Assembly: GCA_021772705.1 (NCBI GenBank)
Contig: JAJFLN010000816.1
Span: 1-5,818 of the forward strand
DNA from: Candidatus Cloacimonadota bacterium
GTDB taxonomy: Bacteria; Muiribacteriota; UBA6191; JACPRK01
Reading direction: 5' to 3'
DNA: 5,818 nt
Below are positions 1 to 5,818 of this stretch, in pieces (position 1 is the stretch's first letter; each line of letters begins with the position of its first letter). The translations under genes and the position numbers were made by a program. The notes under the pieces are model-generated. The model saw only the letters and a program-made list of their open reading frames with translations, searched no databases and had not been told where the DNA came from.

Positions 1-2
1 GC

Positions 3-3000
3 CCCCACTACCTATTGTTCAACAAGCTATTCGCCGCCATAGGAGCCGCGAAAGCGGCTGGCGATCTTCAGTTTGAGAGAGTGTTGGTAACCGGCCATAG
101 TCTTGGCGGCGCGATGGTCGAGATATTTATGGACAAGAATGAAGATTCGAACATTGTCGGTGTTTCATTTGGTTCACCAGGAAACGACAGATTAGTCTAT
201 TCGAACCCAGGGGTTTCAGATCCACGACTCCTGAACATTTTCCATGATGGTGATGGCGTCGCCAATGCAACGCTTTTGAATGTTAAAAATGGCACGGACG
301 TTTCCGTAAGTCGACCATATTCAGAAGACCTATCATTCCTTGAGCTCGTTGTTTCCGCAGTTTCGGGCCGCGGCGTCGGTGAGCACGAAAAATTCTTGTA
401 CGAACAAACAGCCCTCAACTTGGGGCAGTCACCACTTTGGGGTGAGTTCTGGGAAAATCGCCAGAATCATTCCGTTCAGGTTGGTACATCAGGGGCCGAC
501 AGAAATCCCGGCCTAACGGGAACACCGAGCGGCGATTTCTTACTGGGAGGCCTGGGCGATGACGAGATCCATGGTTTCGGCGGAAATGACCTACTCGACA
601 GTGGCCCAGGGGACGACACACTTTTCGGTAGTCGCGGCGCCGATATGTTGGCCGGCGGCGCTGGAGATGACCAACTATTAGGAGGCCAGGGAAGCGACAA
701 GATCGATGGCGGACCAGGCAACGATATCGCAGTCTTTGCTGGAGATTTCAGCGAGTACGTAATTGTCCCGAATGCAGATACTGGCGAGACAACGATAATT
801 CATCTTGGCGGCACTGGGGCCGACGGCAGAGACATCGTTTCGAACGTCGAAATCTTGCGGTTCGCGGATCGCGATCTGGAACCTGAAACGAACAGCGCAA
901 CCCCTGGCCCGTTTCCAGCGGTTCTTAATGCGTCCGACTTAAATGGCTCGAACGGGTTCGTCGTTATTGGTGGTGATGGCCTCGGTACTGCCGCTGGCGG
1001 TGCTGACATCAATGGGGATGGGATAGATGACCTAATTGTTGGTGCGTTTGCACTGTCGGAAAGCTACATTCTTTTCGGAAAACGCCAAGGATTTGACGCC
1101 AGCTTTGACGTGGCTGATCTGGACGGTTCGAACGGATTCGTGATTGACGGTTCTGGCTCACGTTCGGTCGGCACCGTCGGTGACGTCAACGGAGATGGGA
1201 TAGATGATATCGTTATATCCAATTTCCAAAGTTCCATTATCTTTGGGAAGAAGGAAGGCTTTGGGGTCCACTTTGACCTCAGCAAGTTAGACGGCACCAA
1301 TGGGTTCACCGTTAACGCTCCGTTTGGATCCGCAAGTGAAGCGGGTGACGTTAACGGGGACGGAATCGATGATTTTATCGGCGGAAGTGTCGAAACCGAG
1401 ACGAACGGATCTCAGTCGGGCGCAGCGTACATCGTTTTCGGCAATGTTGGCGGCTTTGAAGCCAACGTTGATGTTGCAAGCCTGAATGGGTTGAACGGGT
1501 TCGTCGTCAACGGATTTTCTGAACACGACCATGCGGTTGTTTCGGTTGGTAATGCCGGAGATGTCAATGGCGACAGAATCAGCGATGTCATCATTGGAGT
1601 AGCTACGGAGGGGCCGAACGGATCTCTATCTGGGGAGGCATACGTCGTTTTCGGCGACAGCGCAGGGTTTGACGCCAATGTTGACTCCCGAATACTTGAT
1701 GGCACTAACGGATTCGTAATCAGAGGAATCGATGTCCTTGATTTCAACGTTGTTGGACCGTTTGCGGTGAGCGGCGCCGGCGACGTCAACAACGACGGTA
1801 TTGATGATTTTGTCATCGGCGCTCAAGACACGGATACAAACGGGGTACGGTCGGGCGCAACCTACGTAGTTTTTGGCACTGACCAAGGCTTCGCGGAAAA
1901 CTTCGATTTATCCAGTTTGAACGGGTCAAACGGGTTCCTTTTGGAAGGCCTTCGCTCACCCCATCATTTGGGCAGTTCCGTCGGTAATGCGGGCGATGTC
2001 AACGGAGATGGAATTGATGATTTGGTTGTCAGCGCTCCCGGACTTCCTGCGACCTATGTTGTTTTCGGCAGGGATGGAGGCTTTAGCGCTAAGATTGATC
2101 TAGCGAACCTTGATCCATCCAATGGCTTCGTATTCGCCGACGCTAGCAACCTCCTCGGCACAGAATCAGTCGGTAGTATCGGCGATATTAACGGCGACGG
2201 GATTGATGACCTAGTCATTGGCTCGCCGGGTGACACGCCCGACGATCCTGGCAGGGCCTTCGTCATCTTCGGGCGTAGCAGTGTCCAGAAGTTCGACGGC
2301 GGGACACCTGTTGTCCCGTTGCCATTCGATCTCGGGACAAAAGTGACCGTTAGCCAAGGTTACAAAAGCGACCCAACGGTTCCGGGAAATAGTCATTTTG
2401 AGAACGAGAACGACGCGAGACTGTCCTACAGCGTCGATTTTGCATCGCCGTTGCCCATTGATGTCCTCTCGATCGCAGACGGCAAGGTAGTGGACGCATG
2501 GAATCCGGGCGAGCCTCAATTCACTCCGGGAAAGTACGTTACGATCCAATACGACACACTTGGCTTATACGCGACATACATGCACTTGAACGACGTTTAC
2601 GTTGAAGAAGGTGACCCTATCGTGGTTGGATCGATTATCGGTCTGTCAGGAAACACTGGGGCTTCGACTGGTCATCACCTCCATCTCAACATAGGAAAAG
2701 AACCCTACACTTGGCCGGCTGGCGGTCTGATCATCGCTGACAGTAGCGTTGCGACCAATGGCAATGAAGCCCCGGTTTATTTCACTGCAATGGAGAGAAC
2801 CGGGGGCATGCCGCTCACGGGTGAGGTTTACACCTCAGACAATGACGCCGCGACGCGTCGCGGCGGTCCAGAAAACGACATCATCGCTGGTGGTGATGGT
2901 AACGACATAATTGAAGGCCGCGGCGGTGACGACAAGTTGGCAGGCGGTTCTGGGAACGATACGTACAAATTCGTGGCTGGTGATGGTCAGGATATCATTT

Positions 3001-4787
3001 TGGAAGACGGCGGTCTTGACACTCTGCTGCTAGGCCCTGGCATTTCGTTCTCCGACCTGGCGTTCACCCAAGTCGGTCAAGATCTCCATATCGAGATCGC
3101 CAGCGGCATTACAATCACCGATTTCTTCTCCGGCGACCCTGCCAAACTCATTGAGCAAATCGAGTTCGACGATGGTTCCTCCTTCGATCTGGCCAGCCTA
3201 GCGGCCCCGGCGAACCAACCGCCCGACGCCCAGAATGATGTCTTCACGAGCCCAGAAGACGCTGTCCTCACCGGAAACGTGCTGGCCGACAGCGGCAACG
3301 GCGCGGACGACGATCCCGACGGCGATGGCCTCAGCGTAGAACCGCAAACTCTGACAACGGCAAGCGGCGGTGCGGTTACGCTTCTGGCCGATGGCTCGTT
3401 CACTTACACCCCGGCGGCGAACTTCAATGGCCTCGACGAATTCGAATACACGGTGCTGGACGGCAACGACGGTAGCGACACGGCAACCGTCACCATTACG
3501 GTCGACCCGGTCAACGATGATCCTCTCGCCCGCGACGACGGCTTCGACACCAATGAAGACGTGGCGCTGAACGGTAATGTCCTTGCCGATAACGGTGATG
3601 GTGCCGATAGCGATATCGATGGCGACGATCTGACGGTCCAAGCCGCGAATTTTGCTACATCGCTCGGCGGCGCGGTCGCGCTACTGGCCGACGGCAGCTT
3701 CGCTTACACACCCGCCGCCGATGTCAACGGCCTGGATAGCTTCGCGTACACATTGGACGATGCCCACGGCGGCACCGATGTCGGCACGGTCACCATCAAC
3801 ATCGCACCGGTCAACGATGCGCCTGTGGCCAGCAACGACACATTCGTCGGTGACGCCTATCAGGACATCACGGGCAACCTCCTCGCCGACAATGGCAGCG
3901 GACCCGATACCGACGTTGACGGCGACTCTCTTACCGTTGAGGCCGCCGTGATCACGACCACCCATGGCGCAACGGTGGCCATCGAAAGCAACGGCGATCT
4001 TGTCTATACGCCCCTGCCCGGCTTCTCCGGCCCGGACAGCTTTGAGTATGCCCTGTTGGACGGCCACGGCACCCCTGCCACTGGCACCGTCAATGTGACT
4101 GTTAACGAGGTCGTCGCTGATTTCGTCGGCACCGACCACAGAGACTTTATGCGCGGCAGCCGCGACGACGACGTCATGGTCGGGCACGCCGGAAACGATC
4201 TGCTGCGCGGACGCGCCGGCGACGACCTGCTCGACGGCGGACCGGGGAGGGACCGGCTGTATGGCGGCCGCGGCGACGATAGGCTCTACGGGGGCGAAGG
4301 CCGCGACAAGCTCATCGGCGGCCGCGGCAACGACCACCTCGACGGCGGCCCAGGGCACGACCACATGTATGCCGGTCGCGGCGACGATCACTTAAAGGGC
4401 GGTGACGGACCCGACGCTCTGGATGGCGGCCGCGGTGACGATGTTTTAGCGGGCGGCGCCGGCCGCGACTGGCTCTATGGCGACTACGGCGCGGACCGGT
4501 TCGTGTTCGAAGCAGAGACTGCCTTTGACGCCGTCGACCGGATCGAGGATTTCTACAAGAGTGAAGGCGACAAGGTCGACATCGAAGGCCTGCTGCTGGC
4601 GTTCGACCCAACCACGGACGACATCGCCGACTACGCACGCCTCACACCATCCGGCCGACATCACACAATTCTCTCGTTTGATACCGACGGCGGCGGCGAT
4701 GGGTTCAGGGACATCGCCATTATTGAATATGGCAAGCGCCTCGACCTCAATGACATCATCGACAGCGACTACTTTCTCGTCGCCTGA
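3..4787 (+). CDS. Giant multidomain RTX exoprotein: lipase, FG-GAP propeller, M23 peptidase, cadherin-like repeats (5' partial)
   Basis: The frame is open to the left edge and the lipase nucleophile motif sits only about 30 codons in, so the true start and the first part of the lipase fold lie upstream. The TTG at 15 is not a credible start. Residue numbers in this annotation count that TTG as 1. Visible order: lipase (1-155), RTX block (169-240), post-RTX segment (241-290), seven FG-GAP repeats (303-757), M23 metallopeptidase (770-895), RTX block (950-985) with its follow-on domain (986-1060), three cadherin-like repeats (1068-1366), RTX block (1372-1497) and type I secretion C-terminus (1495-1590). 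RTX nonapeptides bind calcium outside the cell and mark substrates of ABC-type secretion systems. The protein is therefore inferred to be secreted whole and to fold in external calcium. No transporter genes are visible. Two hydrolase domains in one polypeptide are unusual. Domain assignments are confident; the biological role (prey or competitor lysis, nutrient scavenging, adhesion) is inference. Confidence 0.93.
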   Translation, partial: PHYLLFNKLFAAIGAAKAAGDLQFERVLVTGHSLGGAMVEIFMDKNEDSNIVGVSFGSPGNDRLVYSNPGVSDPRLLNIFHDGDGVANATLLNVKNGTDVSVSRPYSEDLSFLELVVSAVSGRGVGEHEKFLYEQTALNLGQSPLWGEFWENRQNHSVQVGTSGADRNPGLTGTPSGDFLLGGLGDDEIHGFGGNDLLDSGPGDDTLFGSRGADMLAGGAGDDQLLGGQGSDKIDGGPGNDIAVFAGDFSEYVIVPNADTGETTIIHLGGTGADGRDIVSNVEILRFADRDLEPETNSATPGPFPAVLNASDLNGSNGFVVIGGDGLGTAAGGADINGDGIDDLIVGAFALSESYILFGKRQGFDASFDVADLDGSNGFVIDGSGSRSVGTVGDVNGDGIDDIVISNFQSSIIFGKKEGFGVHFDLSKLDGTNGFTVNAPFGSASEAGDVNGDGIDDFIGGSVETETNGSQSGAAYIVFGNVGGFEANVDVASLNGLNGFVVNGFSEHDHAVVSVGNAGDVNGDRISDVIIGVATEGPNGSLSGEAYVVFGDSAGFDANVDSRILDGTNGFVIRGIDVLDFNVVGPFAVSGAGDVNNDGIDDFVIGAQDTDTNGVRSGATYVVFGTDQGFAENFDLSSLNGSNGFLLEGLRSPHHLGSSVGNAGDVNGDGIDDLVVSAPGLPATYVVFGRDGGFSAKIDLANLDPSNGFVFADASNLLGTESVGSIGDINGDGIDDLVIGSPGDTPDDPGRAFVIFGRSSVQKFDGGTPVVPLPFDLGTKVTVSQGYKSDPTVPGNSHFENENDARLSYSVDFASPLPIDVLSIADGKVVDAWNPGEPQFTPGKYVTIQYDTLGLYATYMHLNDVYVEEGDPIVVGSIIGLSGNTGASTGHHLHLNIGKEPYTWPAGGLIIADSSVATNGNEAPVYFTAMERTGGMPLTGEVYTSDNDAATRRGGPENDIIAGGDGNDIIEGRGGDDKLAGGSGNDTYKFVAGDGQDIILEDGGLDTLLLGPGISFSDLAFTQVGQDLHIEIASGITITDFFSGDPAKLIEQIEFDDGSSFDLASLAAPANQPPDAQNDVFTSPEDAVLTGNVLADSGNGADDDPDGDGLSVEPQTLTTASGGAVTLLADGSFTYTPAANFNGLDEFEYTVLDGNDGSDTATVTITVDPVNDDPLARDDGFDTNEDVALNGNVLADNGDGADSDIDGDDLTVQAANFATSLGGAVALLADGSFAYTPAADVNGLDSFAYTLDDAHGGTDVGTVTINIAPVNDAPVASNDTFVGDAYQDITGNLLADNGSGPDTDVDGDSLTVEAAVITTTHGATVAIESNGDLVYTPLPGFSGPDSFEYALLDGHGTPATGTVNVTVNEVVADFVGTDHRDFMRGSRDDDVMVGHAGNDLLRGRAGDDLLDGGPGRDRLYGGRGDDRLYGGEGRDKLIGGRGNDHLDGGPGHDHMYAGRGDDHLKGGDGPDALDGGRGDDVLAGGAGRDWLYGDYGADRFVFEAETAFDAVDRIEDFYKSEGDKVDIEGLLLAFDPTTDDIADYARLTPSGRHHTILSFDTDGGGDGFRDIAIIEYGKRLDLNDIIDSDYFLVA
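15..479 (+). other. Lipase class 3-like catalytic domain (N-terminally cut by window edge)
   Basis: The segment VLVTGHSLGGA (residues 23-33) is the nucleophile elbow of alpha/beta-hydrolase lipases, with Ser29 encoded at 99-101. It is followed by a strand and SFGSPGNDRL, which matches the FGSP step of class 3 lipases. The segment at residues 71-83 contains D-G-V-A, aligning with the family D-P-V-P, so Asp80 is the likely acid. His124 in GEHEKFLY fits the catalytic histidine. The triad Ser29-Asp80-His124 is by pattern only. The family hydrolyses triacylglycerol or phospholipid esters; substrate cannot be read from this fragment. The oxyanion-hole strand and lid expected before the elbow are outside the window. 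Confidence 0.82.
519..734 (+). repeat. RTX block 1: eight calcium-binding nonapeptides
   Basis: Residues 169-240 read as eight consecutive 9-residue units of the GGxGxDxLx type, for example GGLGDDEIH, GGAGDDQLL and GGPGNDIAV. The first unit (GTPSGDFLL) is degenerate. Such units stack as a parallel beta-roll that binds calcium between turns. The following segment (residues 241-290, with GRDIVSNVEILRFAD) is the beta-rich tail often seen after RTX blocks. The block separates the lipase from the propeller. Its DNA is less GC-rich than RTX block 3 of the same gene. Confidence 0.9.
921..2285 (+). repeat. Seven FG-GAP (integrin-alpha-like) repeats forming a predicted beta-propeller
   Basis: There are seven units of about 56-74 residues, at residues 303-360, 361-416, 417-481, 482-552, 553-626, 627-690 and 691-757. 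Each holds an opening strand of the form (D/N)G(S/T)NGF (units 4 and 7 vary), a central DxNGDGxDD calcium loop and a closing (Y/F)(V/I)xFG strand. The loop aspartates begin at residues 331, 390, 445, 516, 590, 661 and 724. Unit 4 has a damaged loop (DVNGDRISD) and unit 5 has DVNNDGIDD. Seven units match the seven-bladed propeller of integrin alpha chains and bacterial FG-GAP proteins, where the domain binds ligands or stabilises the protein. The ligand here is unknown. Confidence 0.9.
2322..2699 (+). other. M23 (LytM-like) zinc metallopeptidase domain
   Basis: Residues 770-895 carry the M23 pattern: a V-D-F-A strand (Asp808), the IADGKVVDAWN hairpin, YMHL (His857), the VEEGDPIVVGSIIGLSGNTG turn, and STGHHLHLNIG with HxH at 888-890. 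The spacing from His857 to His888 is 31, the same as LytM His260 to His291. The usual HxxxD zinc motif is altered: the position four before Asp808 is Ser, and the nearest upstream histidine is His794 in GNSHFENEND, 14 residues away. M23 relatives with a longer loop between these ligands are known, so activity is plausible. M23 enzymes usually cut peptidoglycan cross-bridges or glycine-rich peptides; the target here is not determined. Confidence 0.85.
2862..3194 (+). repeat. RTX block 2 (four nonapeptides) plus haemolysin-type follow-on domain
   Basis: Residues 950-985 form four nonapeptides (GGPENDIIA, GGDGNDIIE, GRGGDDKLA, GGSGNDTYK). They run into YKFVAGDGQDII and then a segment with LGPGISFSDLAF, DLHIEI, ITITDFF and IEQIEFDDGSSFDLASL, ending near residue 1061. 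That order matches the calcium-binding-related domain that commonly follows short RTX runs in large haemolysin-like proteins. It bridges the peptidase and the cadherin-like repeats. Confidence 0.85.
3216..4112 (+). repeat. Three tandem cadherin-like (VCBS/Big-type) repeats of about 100 residues
   Basis: The units span residues 1068-1166, 1167-1266 and 1267-1366. Each has the frame N-D-x-F then a G-N-(V/L)-L-A-D turn, an acidic DxDGDxL(S/T)V calcium loop, LLADGSF(T/A)YTPAA or a variant, GLD(E/S)F(E/A)YT, and a closing TVT(I/V) strand before PVND. Units 1 and 2 are close to each other. Unit 3 is more diverged: it lacks the ED after the opening and has SNGDLVYTPLPGF. Such repeats act as extended calcium-stiffened spacers in bacterial surface and secreted proteins. 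The DNA becomes visibly more GC-rich from the start of this array. Confidence 0.88.
4128..4505 (+). repeat. RTX block 3: fourteen nonapeptides with a two-unit (54-base) period
   Basis: Residues 1372-1497 divide into 14 nonapeptides without gaps. From unit 5 onward they alternate: units 6, 8, 10 and 12 carry xGRG(D/N)D, while units 5, 7, 9, 11 and 13 carry GG(P/E/D/A)G(R/H/P)D. At DNA level, near-identical 18-base cores occur at 4263, 4317 and 4425, which are 54 and 108 bases apart. This is the usual calcium beta-roll just before a type I secretion signal. It is unusually rich in Arg and His for an RTX block. Confidence 0.92.
4497..4784 (+). other. C-terminal type I secretion target region
   Basis: Residues 1495-1590 begin with ADRFVFEAE, continue with AVDRIEDFYKSEGDKVDIEGLL, and end with a DLNDIIDSDYFLVA tail after a strand-rich stretch. 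The D-x-I-x-D-F ... D-x-(V/L)-D-(L/I) pattern is the hallmark of the domain that closes RTX exoproteins secreted by ABC/MFP/outer-membrane-channel systems. The signal is not cleaved in this family. A complete C-terminus followed directly by a stop (4785-4787) indicates the secretion end of the gene is intact. Confidence 0.85.
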
Positions 4788-5129
4788 TGTGCCGGTCCGT
4801 GTGGAGTACAGCGACGTAACAGAAAAGGAGCAGGGAGAACCATTTCGATATCGATGGTCTTCTGCGTACCACCGCTGACGCTGACCCGGTGCCAGCCGCT
4901 CTGGGCGAAAATCAGTTCGGTCAGCAACCCAGAGTCGCGCCATGTCAACAGGCCGCATGAGGCCACAAACAAAACCCCAGACTCTCCGATAACCTGGAGC
5001 GAATATGGAGCTCAGATCAGGCTCAGGTCACAAAGGCTACTTGTTAGTGGCGTGAGGTTTCGGGCCAGGTCAGCCGGTAGGGAGAGGCGTCGTGCGGACC
5101 GTCAATGCCTGATCGCGGCGTTCACGCCG
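4788..5129. other. Intergenic stretch with no defensible gene; possible decayed coding remnant
   Basis: No start with a ribosome site, no recognisable protein and no RNA gene is seen. One minus-strand frame, open from about 5011 down past 4830, has many G/C third positions (32 of 42 codons counted between about 4964 and 4839). It includes SGLLTELIFAQSGWHRV, which could be a decayed gene. The opposite strand carries an open frame of 94 codons (4854-5138) with similar bias, so composition does not decide the strand. A 10-base palindrome (tcgatatcga) lies at 4845-4854. No terminator with a T run follows the giant gene. Confidence 0.4.
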
Positions 5130-5130
5130 C
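5115..5130 (-). terminator. GC-rich hairpin beyond the minus-strand small gene
   Basis: A perfect 6-base stem (gcggcg / cgccgc) closes a 4-base loop. Read on the minus strand it starts 22 bases after the frame-restored stop of the small gene at 5153. No T run follows, so it is not a standard intrinsic terminator. It may act as a transcript 3'-end stabiliser or a weak terminator, or be chance in GC-rich DNA. Confidence 0.3.
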
Positions 5131-5152
5131 TAGAATGACGGGATCCTGCACT

Positions 5153-5333
5153 TCAAATTGCGCCCAACACTTTCAACGCGGCCGTTTTGGGATCGCCGTA
5201 GAAGACGGGGTCGACCTGCTCCATAATGTCGGCGCTCGAAGACGTCTACGCCATCCCGCTGAACGGACTTCATCAGCTCGGCAAATCTCGCATCAGTCAG
5301 ATTGCTGAAGCCGACCTCGTAGTCATTGGACAT
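5153..5333 (-). pseudogene. Small gene beside the methyltransferase, apparently frameshifted near 5234
   Basis: The ATG at 5333 has AGAGGA 8 bases upstream. The frame reads MSNDYEVGFSNLTDARF through VDVFE with 24 of 33 codons ending in G or C. After about 5234 this frame loses coding character (9 of 26 codons with G/C third) and runs to 5130 with rare Arg and Leu codons. Skipping one base at 5234 gives 26 codons with 20 ending in G/C, including VDPVFYGDPKTAALKV, and a stop at 5155-5153, for a 59-residue product. I do not recognise the protein. The MSNDYEVG opening resembles the start of DUF5681 proteins, which often neighbour such methyltransferases, but the rest does not match. It lies 59 bases after the methyltransferase stop on the same strand, so co-transcription is likely. 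A sequencing error is the main alternative to true decay. Confidence 0.55.
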
Positions 5334-5341
5334 TGTGATCG

Positions 5342-5347
5342 TCCTCT
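5342..5347 (-). promoter_or_regulatory. Shine-Dalgarno site of the small minus-strand gene
   Basis: The minus strand reads AGAGGA, 8 bases before the ATG at 5333. This is a strong match at good spacing. It fixes the start of the small gene and argues that this was a translated gene and not a chance frame. Confidence 0.65.
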
Positions 5348-5392
5348 TGTTCTGAGTTACGGGCGTTGATCACTGTCATCTGTCTGATCGGT

Positions 5393-5818
5393 TCAGCGCA
5401 GCTGGCTGAAGCTGAGGCCGCTCGCGGCGTGCACCGGCTCGACCCCAAAGGTGTCGCGGAACCGCGTGAGCGTCACGTCAGCATAGAGTGGATCTATTTC
5501 GATTCCGTAACCGCGACGACCGGTGCGTTCCGCTGCGATCAGCGTCGTGCCTGAACCGCCAAACGCATCGAGCACGATGTCGCCGCGCCGCGAACAGTCA
5601 CGGATGGCGTCTGCGACGAGCGCGACCGGCTTCACTGTGGGGTGCATAGCGAGTTCCGCACTGCGCTCCGCACCAAAACTGTTGATGCCAGCATAGGGCC
5701 ACACATTGGTGCGATAGCGGCCGTGGGCACCGAGCTCGACATTGTTGACGTGCGGGGCGGTGCCGTTCTTGAAGACGAACACCAACTCGTGTTGCGAGCG
5801 ATAGAGCGAGCCCATGCC
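5393..5818 (-). CDS. Site-specific DNA amino-methyltransferase (N6-adenine or N4-cytosine type), C-terminal part
   Basis: The frame continues past the right edge: the codon before the internal ATG at 5815 is still open, and G-M-G-S-L-Y-R-S-Q-H-E-L is internal family sequence. Counting that ATG as residue 1, HPTVKP (58-63, motif X region) precedes VLDAFGGSGTTLIAAE (81-96), the AdoMet-binding motif I, followed by GYGIEIDPLYADVTLTRF. Motif X and I at the C-terminal end imply the catalytic (D/N/S)PP(Y/W) motif lies upstream, the beta-group order. This is the COG0863-like enzyme, often fused to an N-terminal ParB-like domain; that domain would be outside the window. No restriction enzyme is visible, so an orphan or prophage-type modification enzyme is the likeliest reading. 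The base modified and the recognition site cannot be told from this part. The C-terminus is intact, with its stop at 5395-5393. Confidence 0.92.
   Translation of the reverse strand, partial: GMGSLYRSQHELVFVFKNGTAPHVNNVELGAHGRYRTNVWPYAGINSFGAERSAELAMHPTVKPVALVADAIRDCSRRGDIVLDAFGGSGTTLIAAERTGRRGYGIEIDPLYADVTLTRFRDTFGVEPVHAASGLSFSQLR

Noticed and set aside
15..17. TTG at 15 as the translation start of the giant gene
   Set aside because: The frame is open to the window edge, there is no ribosome site, and a start here would remove the part of the lipase fold that must precede the GHSLGG elbow.
3681..4391. Long open frame on the minus strand (236 codons, Val/Ala-rich)
   Set aside because: It mirrors the cadherin-like and RTX repeats on the other strand; GC-rich repetitive codons suppress stops in antisense. 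Composition is low-complexity and no ribosome site is seen.
4263..4442. RGD tripeptides in RTX block 3 (units 6, 10, 12) as integrin-binding motifs
   Set aside because: They fall in the calcium-binding GGxGxD turn, where G and D are required; Arg at the variable position makes RGD by chance. The bound turn would not be exposed as a cell-adhesion loop.
4845..4854. Palindrome tcgatatcga as an operator or attachment site
   Set aside because: Ten bases, single copy and no promoter nearby; such palindromes are expected by chance.
4446..4958. Open frame on the minus strand spanning the end of the giant gene
   Set aside because: Its 3' half is antisense to the secretion domain, and about half of the codons I counted in its 5' part end in A/T. 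No recognisable domain.
4854..5138. 94-codon plus-strand frame in the intergenic stretch
   Set aside because: No ribosome site, basic low-information C-terminus and no recognised family. The complementary frame is equally open, so it is treated as unresolved and not as a gene.
5366..5554. Plus-strand frame opposite the methyltransferase
   Set aside because: It is antisense to a clearly coding, motif-bearing gene and has no features of its own.

Overview
The window looks like accessory DNA from a GC-rich proteobacterium, most likely an alphaproteobacterium. That assignment is inferred from codon choice, the type I secretion/RTX protein style and the methyltransferase type; no taxonomic marker gene is present.

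Layout: positions 3-4787 (+) are one very long reading frame, already open at the left edge, so the N-terminus of its protein lies outside the window. The visible 1590-plus residues form a modular secreted protein. In order they are: the catalytic part of a class 3-type lipase (GHSLGG), an RTX calcium-binding block of 8 nonapeptides, a seven-repeat FG-GAP/integrin-alpha-like propeller, an M23 (LytM-like) metallopeptidase domain, a second short RTX block with its follow-on domain, three cadherin-like repeats of about 100 residues, a third RTX block of 14 nonapeptides, and a C-terminal type I secretion target region. The simplest reading is a calcium-dependent exoprotein exported in one step by an ABC-type secretion system (not encoded here) and carrying two predicted hydrolases, one for lipid esters and one for peptide bonds in peptidoglycan or protein.

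Positions 4788-5129 hold no gene I can defend. Beyond that, two items lie on the minus strand, converging on the giant gene. One is a short gene at 5333-5153 with a good ribosome binding site and what appears to be a single-base frameshift near 5234. The other is the C-terminal part of a site-specific DNA amino-methyltransferase (5818-5393) that runs off the right edge. A GC-rich hairpin at 5115-5130 lies just past the frame-restored stop of the small gene.

The strongest points for follow-up are the lipase plus M23 plus propeller fusion, the unusual spacing of the M23 zinc ligands, the marked base-composition step inside the giant gene near 3200, the two-nonapeptide higher-order pattern of the last RTX block, and the frameshifted small gene beside the methyltransferase.
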